64,000 bases of DNA from assembly GCA_030674185.1 (NCBI GenBank), contig JAPXFY010000031.1, forward strand, positions 1,033,479 through 1,097,478. Direction: 5' to 3'. Each line of letters opens with the position of its first letter. Positions within the stretch are counted from its first letter, which is position 1. The notes under the pieces are model-generated. The model ran no database searches. It worked only from the letters and a program-made list of their open reading frames with translations, and was not told where the DNA came from. The position numbers were made by a program, and so were the translations under genes. This DNA comes from Monoplex corrugatus. Its lineage: Eukaryota > Mollusca > Gastropoda > Littorinimorpha > Ranellidae. Shown in pieces: positions 35,428 to 45,579 of the stretch.

Positions 35428-35499
35428 CAAACACACACAGACACAGACACAGACACAGACACACAGACACACACAGACACACACACACACACACACACA

Positions 35500-35536
<37 letters not shown>

Positions 35537-35541
35537 CTCTC
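35428..35541. repeat. (ACAG)n(CA)n(CT)n microsatellite
   Basis: ACACAG units, then CA, then CT. Confidence 0.95.
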
Positions 35542-36020
35542 ATTTGCACGCAGACATTTGAATGGAATACAGGAAATTCAGATTGAAGCCAACATTCTCT
35601 CTGACATTTGGCATCATCAGTGTTTACCTTCACAGTTAAAACACTAATACAGAGAAGACTTAAGACGTAGCCATAATTAACATGACTTTGCTTTTGGAGC
35701 TGAAGACCAAACCCATTATAAAAATGTCTGACGTTTAAGTTTTAAAGCCAAGCTGATAAGCCATGCCACCAGTGGCCATTTTCTTGACAACGTATAAGCA
35801 GCCACAATTACGCATAACAAAACGATAGGGCTACATGTAAACCAAGCAAAACAACAACCAAACGCTTCATGCTGTCGCAGGCATCCCTCATGATACAGGA
35901 CAAATATCGTCTAATAATGAACATTGTTTTATGCAGCATGGCAAATTCATTGCTCGTTTTTCCTTTCAGAAATACTGATTGAAGAACTAATCAAGTGAAT
36001 TCAGAAGATATGCATAAGGT
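35542..36020. other. No gene seen
   Basis: Unique AT-rich sequence. Confidence 0.5.
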
Positions 36021-36158
36021 GATCACAAATACACACAAAGACACAAACAGACACACACACACGTGTACACAAACGTAAACACATGGACAAGCAAACACAG
36101 AGAGAGACAGACAGACAGAGAGGGAGGGCAGAGAGAGAGTCAGAGAGAGAGAGAGAAT
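36021..36158. repeat. CA- and GA-rich low-complexity tract
   Basis: Imperfect ACACA then GACAGACAGAGAGA sequence. Confidence 0.85.
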
Positions 36159-37425
36159 TAAATACTGTTTTTCTATAAATACGCCCTCTATGTCTATATT
36201 TGTGTGTGTCTGATTCGAGTTTACTTGAACGCTGGTATTCGCTTTGATTCAGATTATCGTTTTTACGAGACAAAACGTGGGAAAACCACACAAGACACCC
36301 TGACATGTAGGATTACGTATTTTGACAGCCTGAGTCTGCTTGTCTATCATTACGTCTGTCACTGTTCATATCTTATGTTCATGGTTTGAAAAAAAAAATG
36401 ATCTGGAACATGTTATGTTTTTTCTGAGAATCTAAAGCATGTTAAAACAAGACATGAAGAGACAACAATAATTATTGTTTTCTAAAACAGTGTTATAGCG
36501 ATGAAACTCAAAAAGCAGGGTGTTGTCAAGTTGTTTCTAAAATCAAAAGACTTTCATAACTTACGTACGACGCAACGTTTACCTGTAGAAAGAACAGCGT
36601 GCAAAGATAACATTATAGCGGTAAATTGTTGGAAGGTTTAGTGATACTAGGATAATTCAGCCTATGGTTTTACATGTGTGAGAGTCAGTGTGCGTATAGC
36701 GCACTGCATCATGATAAGAAGCATGCAACTCGCTTAACTGCTGAAAGTATGTAGAAGATCGCCAGTGCGTTAATCAAACAAAGAGAACTGATGTTAAGTA
36801 AGCAGCTCAAACAGAAGCCACTAGTTTTCTGAAGAAGAAACACAACAGTACAGTCATTCTGATCGGTAGTGGAATAGAAAACCACCAGACATGGAAAAGT
36901 AAATACATGGTGGAAAGGTCCACACATACAGTCAGGATTAACAACGAAATGTTAACATGAACTAGTAGTAAAAGAAAATCAATTGATGAGCGCTCAGCAT
37001 GTGAGGTTAGTGACTTGGATGCAAGGTACTTGTGAGAATGTTCGTAATCAGTAAAAAAGGAACACAAACTGCACAGCATCATATCATTGACTGCCAGACA
37101 ATAAATCAAGCGACTTGTCAGTGATGAAAATGTTATTGTTGCTGCTCGTGCTACGACTGTACCTTGACATAAATCCTGTGTGTAATTCCCGGTTCACTAT
37201 AATATCATCTTTGTCGGTCTGTTTGTCATTGTAACCAACATGTCATGACATAAATCATGGATATTCACTGTACTATTTAAAACATTTTCTCTTGATTTAT
37301 GGCATGATTCCAGCTTGAAGAAAAGTTTTCTTTTTTCAGACAGAGAGGGGGAGGGGATAATGGGCATATGATATGTTTTCTTAGAAAATTATATTCATTT
37401 ATGATTGAGAAAATATATACGTGTG
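36159..37425. other. No gene seen
   Basis: About 1.3 kb of AT-rich sequence with only short open frames. At 36,215-36,245, GTTTACTTGAACGCTGGTAT loosely resembles the fold-back flank at 1.22 kb (GTTTGCTTGAACGCGGGTAG), perhaps a fragment of that family. Confidence 0.45.
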
Positions 37426-37445
37426 CGTGCGTGCGTGCTTGTGTA

Positions 37446-37521
<76 letters not shown>

Positions 37522-37525
37522 GTGC
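37426..37525. repeat. (GT)n microsatellite
   Basis: About 38 GT units with GTGC/GTAT variants at the left. Confidence 0.95.
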
Positions 37526-38534
37526 GTACTATCGCGCGTGCGTGTTTGTGTGTACAAGCCATGCTTTTATTAATAATCTCAGAGAGCTTCTGTCAGTAGA
37601 TAGTGATACTCCTGGCGAGAAAAGGTGAATAGAATTCAGCAGCGTATATGTTTAACGCACATAATCTGGGCTGGTATGCAATTGCTTCTGACAGCCTCAA
37701 CACTCCACAGAGAGTGAGCTAGGCCTGTCTTTAGTATTGGAGAAAATCAATGACTACTACCTCTTCTTACATGCTTTATCTGTTTGCTGCCTGACGATTT
37801 CAAGATGAAATGTGCGCCACGATCTCTTTATGTGTACATCGGCTATTTGGAAATGAAAAGCGAGACAGTAAAAGAGACCAACAGAACATAAACAGCTAGA
37901 TAGATTCTGTATAGAATTATGATAAGTAGCCTTACCAAAGTTTGACAGTGTTAAGTTATTGAAGAGTTAATTTGGAGCTTATTATCTTAAGGACGTGAAG
38001 AGAATGTAGGGTTTCGTCATAACTGGTGAAAAACACTAAGGTGTTGGCCAACACAACAACAATAACAAATGAAGGTTGAGTGTTATGATTTTCCCGTTTA
38101 AAATGTGTTAGCTCTATGTTTGACAAAGTATCAACAGTTTGACATCAGTTTTCTATATAGAACGGCTACAGACCCAGACTTAGGCAAGGTGATCATTCCA
38201 GAGAAGAACTCACCAGGGGAGATCACTCTCAAGGCAAGTCATGCCAACCGTTCTGAAACACATTCTTTTGTAGACAACTTGCACACACTCACAACACAAC
38301 GTATATAGCACAGCTAGGTCATTTGATATAATCTAGCTCACCTATCAGTTTCGTCTGCTCGAATGATTTTGTTACTTGACATTTCTGTTACACAAGCCTC
38401 AATTCGTCAAAGTGTGACCATGTTTTGTTTCGTCATTAAAAACTAGAATAACTGCTGAAACTTACATTTCATATAAGGCAGAACTCTTTTAATGGTGTAC
38501 ATGTACTGATTCCTACAAATTGCTTTGTGAATTG
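37526..38534. other. No gene seen
   Basis: About 1 kb of unique sequence; nothing recognised. Confidence 0.5.
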
Positions 38535-39402
38535 TTGACTGTCCAACTTTCACATCCATACATCAATCCATTATAATTACATTGGCAGCAAGCTTCACAT
38601 CCGTACAACTATTCGTGATAATTATACCGACAGCAAGCTTCACATCCATACAACAATCAGTGATAATTATACTGGCAGCAAGCTTCACATCCGTACAACT
38701 AACCGTGATAATTATACTGGCAGTAAACTTCACATCCATACAACAATCAGTGATAATTATACTGGCAGCAAGTTTCACATCCGTACAACTAACCGTGATA
38801 ATTATACTGGCAGTAAACTTCACATCCGTACAACTAACCGTGATAATTATACTGGCAGCAAGCTTCACATCCGTACAACTAACCGTGATAATTATACTGG
38901 CAGCAAGCTTCACATCCGTACAACTAACCGTGATAATTATACTGGCAGCAAGCTTCACATCCGTACAACTAACCGTGATAATTATACTGGCAGCAAGCTT
39001 CACATCCGTACAACTAACCGTGATAATTATACTGGCAGCAAGCTTCACATCCGTACAACTAACCGTGATAATTATACTGGCAGCAAGCTTCACATCCGTA
39101 CAACTAACCGTGATAATTATACTGGCAGCAAGCTTCACATCCGTACAACTAACCGTGATAATTATACTGGCAGCAAGCTTCACATCCGTACAACTAACCG
39201 TGATAATTATACTGGCAGCAAGCTTCACATCCGTACAACTAACCGTGATAATTATACTGGCAGCAAGCTTCACATCCGTACAACTAACCGTGATAATTAT
39301 ACTGGCAGCAAGCTTCACATCCGACAACTAACCGTGATAATTATACCGGCAGTAAACTTCACATCCATACAACAATCCGTGATAATTATACTGGCAGTTA
39401 AC
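38535..39402. repeat. 45-bp minisatellite
   Basis: About 19 units of ATAATTATACTGGCAGCAAG + CTTCACATCCGTACAACTAA + CCGTG. The central dozen are almost identical. Edge copies carry GTAAACTTCACATCCATACA variants. The period divides by three, so about 250 codons stay open on both strands. Confidence 0.97.
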
Positions 39403-39705
39403 ACATATTTGATTTGTCCTGTCCGTGTCCTGCTACATACCACACAATAGGTCCTACCTGTCCAGACAGGCCTTGGCGTATAAGCCAACTTATCCAGTCT
39501 TGTGTAGTGCTATGTTATCAATAACAATAACAATGATAAGTGTGTTAAAGAAAATAATAGTTATGATAATAATAATAACAATAATGATAACAATAATAAT
39601 AATGAAGATGATGATAATATCAATGACGTTTATACAGCGGAAAATATCAAAAATATAAATCAAATCATAACACCGCACTCTCATTCACCAAAGCATTCAC
39701 TGACA
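39403..39705. repeat. Unique flank with (ATA/ATG)n tract
   Basis: Imperfect AATAAT/GATGAT sequence at about 39,515-39,630, otherwise unique. Confidence 0.7.
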
Positions 39706-39966
39706 ATGACACACAAACTCAACGGTACAAAACACACTCAGACCCAGGAGGGGGAGTATAGAAGGGGTAGAACAAAAGTGTGGGCACACACAGGGGGAAA
39801 TCACTGCTGGACAAAAAGGTCTGTCTTCAAGTTAGACTGGAAGAAATATAAAGAATGTGACTGTCCAATAGACAGGGGAAAATCGTTCCTGTTGTATGGA
39901 CCTGACACAGAAACAGAGCGGCCACTGACTGTGGAACATCAGATCAAGGAATTTGACAACAAGTAG
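39706..39966 (+). CDS. Uncharacterised 86-residue open frame
   Basis: Composition looks protein-like (KSVFKLDWKKY-type text: SVFKLDWKKYKECDCPIDRG, then GPDTETERPLTVEHQ) and it is not repeat-derived. No signal peptide or membrane segment. It ends about 35 bp before the 32-bp array. It may be a piece of a mobile element, since a LINE D relic lies 0.9 kb downstream on the same strand. I do not recognise the family. Confidence 0.3.
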   Translation: MTHKLNGTKHTQTQEGEYRRGRTKVWAHTGGNHCWTKRSVFKLDWKKYKECDCPIDRGKSFLLYGPDTETERPLTVEHQIKEFDNK

Positions 39967-40001
39967 TATGAAGCAGAATGAAGAAGTCGGGGCAGGAGCG
40001 T

Positions 40002-40733
40002 ACATTTTGGGGGGTAGTCACAAAGATAAACAGGACATTTTGGGGGTAGCCACAAAGATAAACAGGACATTTTGGGGGTAGTCACAAAGATAAACAGGAC
40101 ATTTTGGGGGTAGTTACAAAGATAAACAGGACATTTGGGGGGTAGTCACAAAGATAAACAGGACATTTTGGGGTAGTCACAAAGATAAACAGGACATTTT
40201 GGGGTAGTCACAAAGATAAACAGGACATTTTGGGGGTAGCCACAAAGATAAACAGGACATTTTGGGGGTAGTCACAAAGATAAACAGGACATTTTGGGGG
40301 TAGTCACAAAGATAAACAGGACATTTGAGGGTAGTCACAAAGATAAAACAGGACATTTTGGGGGTAGTCACAAAGATAAAGAGGACATTTGGGGGTAGTC
40401 ACAAAGATAAACAGGACATTTTGGGGGTAGTCACAAAGATAAACAGGACATTTGGGGGGGTAGTCACAAAGATAAACAGGACATTTTGGGGTGGTCACAA
40501 AGATAAACAGGACATTTGGGGTAGTCACAAAGATAAACAGGACATTTTGGGGGTAGTCACAAAGATAAACAGGACATATTGGGGGTAGTCACAAAGATAA
40601 ACAGAACATTTTGGGGTAGTTACAAAGATAAACAGGACATTTTTGGGGGGTAGTCACACAGATAAACAGGACATTTTGGGGGTAGTCACAAAGATAAACA
40701 GGACATTTTGGGGGTAATCACAAAGATAAACAG
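40002..40733. repeat. 32-bp minisatellite
   Basis: About 23 units of ACAGGACATTTTGGGGGTAG + TCACAAAGATAA. The G run varies from four to seven. Confidence 0.95.
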
Positions 40734-40894
40734 GTGCAGTACCACTGACACACTTTGTAGCATAAAGTATTGATTTTGCATGAACTTCTTTGAGAAACAG
40801 GCAACTGGTGAAAAACAATAAAGCAAAGGGGTGATTTGATCATGTTTGTTTTTACATACACAAACAGACACACACTAACAGAGTCTTGTGTTTA
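40734..40894. other. No gene seen
   Basis: Short unique segment between the array and the LINE relic. Confidence 0.5.
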
Positions 40895-42612
40895 CCACAG
40901 TCAACCAAACCATTCCAACAGTGACAGAACATCCAGTCAAGGACTTTGGAAGGTGGAATGATGATTCTCTGGAAGATACAAAAATGGTAAGGACACCAAG
41001 CAAATAGAAGAACAACTCTGCAAGCAGTAGGTCAGTGTGGTTTCGTGGACAAATACAAAGTCTGGAGCCTGTGGATCACACTGATTCTCAAGTTCGTCTG
41101 GTCTCTAATGACATACACAATCAGTAGTAGCACAGTGAAATCCATGGAGGCCAAAATCAACAAACACACAAGGAAATGGCTTGTTGTCCCATCGTGTTTC
41201 ACTTATATTGCAATCTCTTATCAGCAGGCAAATCTGACGCTACCCTCAGAAAATCCATCGTTGAGGGATACAAGGTGGGAAAGGTCAGGTTTCTGAACAT
41301 GCTTGAGGATTTGGGAGATAAGATTGTGAGATCAATAGAGCCCAACCTGAAGACTGGCAGAAAGTATAAAGTCCATGAATCAGTGGACACAGTGAAAGAA
41401 CGCTTCATGATCAGAGAGATAGTAGGTCAGACACAAACCGGTAAGCAGGGACTGGGACCAACAAAAATAGAATGGTGGTCAAAGGCCAAAAGAAAATCAA
41501 AGACAGACATGGTGATACAGGAGGTTAACGAAGAAGAGGACTCCAAAAGAATCCAGAAGACAGTCCAACAAGGCCGACACGGACATGGACAATGTGGGAA
41601 AGTTCACGCCAAAGAAATGTCAGCTGAAATGACATGTGCATATGGCCTCTCTTGGCATCAGTTTCATTCTCAGATCTATGTATGACCTCCTCCCTCGAAT
41701 GCAGGTCCAGTGAACAGAGGGGAGTCTGATGACCTTGCATACCCACTCTGCCAGGTCAAAAAGTAAAACATGTTTTGAACCCATCAAAGTAGCGCTAGTT
41801 GAAAGAAGATACACATGGAGGCACAATTAAATGCTTCAGGAGATTGCATGAGCAATCAGTGTTGCCAGAGGGAAAGCATACCACTACAAGCTCCTGTAAA
41901 CTTGTACATGACAGGAGGCAGCAAACTGTTGAAAACGCTGGTATCTGGGCCATGGAAGCAGGATCTGCTGGATGGACAAGATTACTGGGAGTACACAGCA
42001 GATCTTCCACAAGGAACAAAACACCCAGGAATCATCAGCAACAGTGACATGGCAGCAGACATCATTATCCATCCCATTCATTACAGCAAATGATTCTGAT
42101 CAGACGCACTTAGCTGTATGAAAATACAAAGGACGAAACAAATATCTACAAGACTTAAACGTATGCCAGTCCAGCCAGCATTTTAAAGAAACCCAGTTTT
42201 CACACCAAAGTTCTCGCTATAGACGCTGAAGCCAAGGGGTTGCTCTGCACATAACTTCACGAAAGAGATCTCTGTTTCTGGGAAAGAGATGGCTGGAGCC
42301 CTAAAGGCAGTGGCACAAACAGCTGAAAAGAATTCCAGCTGGATATATGGTCTTGCAGAAAGAAAAGTGAATTTCATAAGACTTAAAATTCCCTTATTTG
42401 TTGCCAGTGTCCTATGGCTAGAGTGATTAAAACATCCGTGACAACGGTGACGTGGCACTAAGACGTCTAACCACATTGGATGTGTGGGTTCAAACTCAGG
42501 TGGAAGTCTAATTAGTTCAGAAATTGCCTCTGCAGTGAGACATCTATGAGTCATGACCTGGATGTTGCCTGTTCCCCTTAAAGTGTAAGAAGTTTCGAAC
42601 TCTGATTATCTA
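40895..42612 (+). pseudogene. Decayed R2/R4-type LINE, plus strand (D relative)
   Basis: Parallels LINE D in order. First comes IPTVTEHPVKDFGRWNDDSL after the RT. Then MEAKINKHTRKW, IVEGYKVGKVRFLNMLED, LKTGRKYKVHE and EIVGQTQTGKQGLGPTK, then DGQDYWEYTADLPQGT before the nuclease region. The RT palm and N-terminal zinc finger are missing and many frames are broken. The 3' region (GAGTCATGACCTGGATGTTG, AGTGTAAG) also matches D's 3' region. A B-box-like GTGGGTTCAAACTC at 42,484-42,497 sits where D carries its tRNA-like segment. Confidence 0.8.
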
Positions 42613-42965
42613 TGCGACAGGCAAACATTAGTCTAGCCGTGAACGTCGACCACGTGTTGTTTATTACGTGATTTTGTTTGACTCGGCCGTACACGTCGAC
42701 TGTTGCGTTGTGACTCTGATAGCTTGCTGCTGGTTACTGTTGTGTTACTAGAGAATTGGTGTAGAAATGAAATTGGCTTGTTGCTTTTCTGTGATACTTG
42801 ACTCAAAATTGTTTGAGAGAGTACAAGATCTTCAAGCAGTAGTAATGTGTACATTTTTCTCCCCTGGCCTTTTGTAATTGTTCAGCAATGCCAGGGTGTT
42901 TCAGTCTGTCAAGACTGCATGTGAGACGACTGTTTTTTATTCTTTTTGTTTTCTTCAACTTAACG
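42613..42965. other. No gene seen
   Basis: Unique sequence. Confidence 0.5.
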
Positions 42966-43786
42966 TTCATTGTGCAAAGCCTATGTTAACTGCTAAGGTC
43001 AGCTCCTATGTTAACTGCTAAGGTCAGCTCCTATGTTACCTGCTAAGGTCAGCTCCTATGTTACCTGCTAAGGTCAGCTCCTATGTTACCTGCTAAGGTC
43101 AGCGCCTATGTTAACTGCTAAGGTCAGCTCCTATGTTACCCGCTAAGGTCAGCTCCTATGTTACCTGCTAAGGTCAGCTCCTATGTTACCTGCTAAGGTC
43201 AGCGCCTATGTTAACTGCTAAGGTCAACTCCTATGTTACCTGCTAAGGTCAGCTCCTATGTTAACTGCTAAGGTCAGCTCCTATGTTACCTGCTAAGGTC
43301 AGCTCCTATGTTACCTGCTAAGGTCAGCTCCTATGTTAACTGCTAAGGTCAGCTCCTATGTTAACTGCTAAGGTCAGCTCCTATGTTACCTGCTAAGGTC
43401 AGCTCCTGTGTTAACTGCTAAGGTCAGCTCCTATGTTAACTGCTAAGGTCAGCTCCTATGTTACCTGCTAAGGTCAGCTCCTATGTTAACTGCTAAGGTC
43501 AGCTCCTATGTTAACTGCTAAGGTCAGCTCCTATGTTAACTGCTAAGGTCAGCTCCTATGTTAACTGCTAAGGTCAGCTCCTATGTTAACTGCTAAGGTC
43601 AGCTCCTGTGTTAACTGCTAAGGTCAGCTCCTGTGTTAACTGCTAAGGTCAGCTCCTGTGTTAACTGCTAAGGTCAGCTCCTGTGTTAACTGCTAAGGTC
43701 AGCTCCTGTGTTAACTGCTAAAGTCAGCTCCTATGTTAATTGCTAAAGTCAGCTCCTATGTTAACTGCTAAAGTCAGCTCCTGCAA
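42966..43786. repeat. 25-bp minisatellite
   Basis: About 33 units of CTCCTATGTTAACTGCTAAG + GTCAG, with TTAAC/TTACC and CTATG/CTGTG variants. GCGCC replaces GCTCC in a few early units. Confidence 0.96.
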
Positions 43787-44170
43787 ACGTCATTGTTTAA
43801 GCCCCACTGATGACCTGTTCCAGTTCTTCACAAAGATATAATATGTATGGCTGTGATACTGACCATTTGGGGAATGCTAAGTCCATCATTAGAAAGCTTA
43901 ATGTTTACCAACAATGTATGTAACAACCAAGTCATCATCACTAATAGACGTAATTCCCTATCATTGGTACTCTCGTTACAAATAGGGAACACAGAAATTC
44001 CTCCAGTCGTCTTAGATGTCTACACCAAACATAGTGTTCCAGTTACCCTGAACAATAAGGATATCTTTCTTGTCAACTGTGTTGATGATCATTTGAAGCT
44101 GGGTGTAGAATTCTTCTGTTTGATCATCACCATAGTTTGATGTGGGAGCTGTATCTGCACTACCGTGAAG
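43787..44170 (-). pseudogene. LINE APE endonuclease relic
   Basis: Minus strand: YGDDQTEEFYTQLQ, KKDILIVQGNWN, TNDRELRLL, then WT*HSPNGQYHS and FVKNWNRSS. This is the middle and end of an APE endonuclease domain with stops and substitutions (catalytic GDW/FN is GNWN). No RT follows downstream, so it belongs to a different copy from the RT relic next door. Confidence 0.65.
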
Positions 44171-44199
44171 TTGACTGATTTTGTTCAGAGGCAGATGGT

Positions 44200-45310
44200 C
44201 ATTAGTCCACTGGCAATGGGTAATATCCTGGCACAGCGTTCATGGTGTTGTTGTTGATCAAAAACCACACTTCATGTGCATGATTGTCGTCTTCTCCACT
44301 ATAGTACAGACATGCCCTTCTTCTGTCTGCAGTCTGCAGGACACCCATGTTTTTGTGGCACACTGTGGGTGGACGTTATTGACTTGGTGCTCTTGGTGTA
44401 AGTGGGTTGTCCAACATTCTGTTCTGTAGAGAAGGGAACTCAGTATGCAGGCTTTGTACACACCAGTTTTGGTGGCTGTGGTAAACTTGTTATTGATCCA
44501 CACTCTGTTGGACAGCTGGGCCATGGCAGTGTCAGTTTTCACTCTCTGCCTGTTAAGCTCTGGGCAAGGAATAGGTTGCTGAAGTCCGTCAATCCTAAGA
44601 AGGTGAATCCACGTACATCTTGCAGGTGTGATCGTCACTGCTGGTGCTGAGGTCTTCACTGATGCTCTGCCCCATGATCTCTGTCTTCAACAGATTTATA
44701 ACGAGGCCAAACACTTGGCAAACATGTGCTAGGATCCTGATTAGCCTCTGTAAACCATGTTGTGTGTGTGATATGTCAAAGTGCCATCATCAGCAAATTG
44801 TATCTCCCAGATCAGAAACTGAAGCACTTTGGTCTTTGTTCTGAAGCGTGTGACATGGAAGAGCTTGCTGTCTGACTTTGTGAGTAGGTACTCTCCATCA
44901 TCAGATGCTCCAAACGTATATGGTAGTTCAAGGGAAAAGAAGATCCTGTAGAGTGTGGAGGGAGGACACATCCCTGTTTCACTCCACATTGACTAGGGAA
45001 TGGCTCTGATTATGATGCATCAAACTGCTATGCCCTATACATGCCATCATGGAAAGAGACGATAGATTCAGCAGCTTCAGTGGGCATCTGATCTTCTTCA
45101 GGAGTTCTTCTAGATCAAATAGTTTTGTCAGTTCGATGAAGCCAACGTATAAAGGCTGCTCTTGTTCATGGATCCTCTGCTGTGGCTCTGTGATGGAGAA
45201 GATCACGTCGATGGTGGATCTTTCTGCCCTAAGACCACACTTCGTTTCTGAATAGACGAGATGTGCCAGTGTTGTCGACCTTTTCAGGACCACTCAGGCA
45301 AAAACATTGC
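44200..45310 (-). pseudogene. LINE A-like RT relic
   Basis: Minus strand: GLRAERSTIDVIFSI, PLYVGFIELTKLFDL (first catalytic Asp changed to Glu), RFRTKTKVLQFLIWE + IQFADDGTL, and YKACILSSLLYRTECW. The wording matches LINE A (AERSTVD, FIDLTKAFDL, RARTKVRETLI, FADD). Several frame breaks. Confidence 0.8.
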
Positions 45311-45462
45311 TGCTGGTGCTGAGATGTGATATGCTTTTGTAATCTTTACAATTGTTGTCATCTCCCATCTTTTTGTTGTATGTTCCTGTATTAATATGAT
45401 ACATGGATTATGATTAATATATTTTCATCATTGTATTATTTAACACGTCCCCCCTCCTTTGT
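45311..45462. other. No gene seen
   Basis: Short AT-rich sequence before the receptor frame. Confidence 0.5.
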
Positions 45463-45546
45463 TTGTCCTTAATATCTCATTTCTTTTCTTCTCTGTTGTT
45501 GATCTTTAAGTTTGTAGTTTACTTTTTATATGATATTGTTACTGCT

Positions 45547-45579
<33 letters not shown>

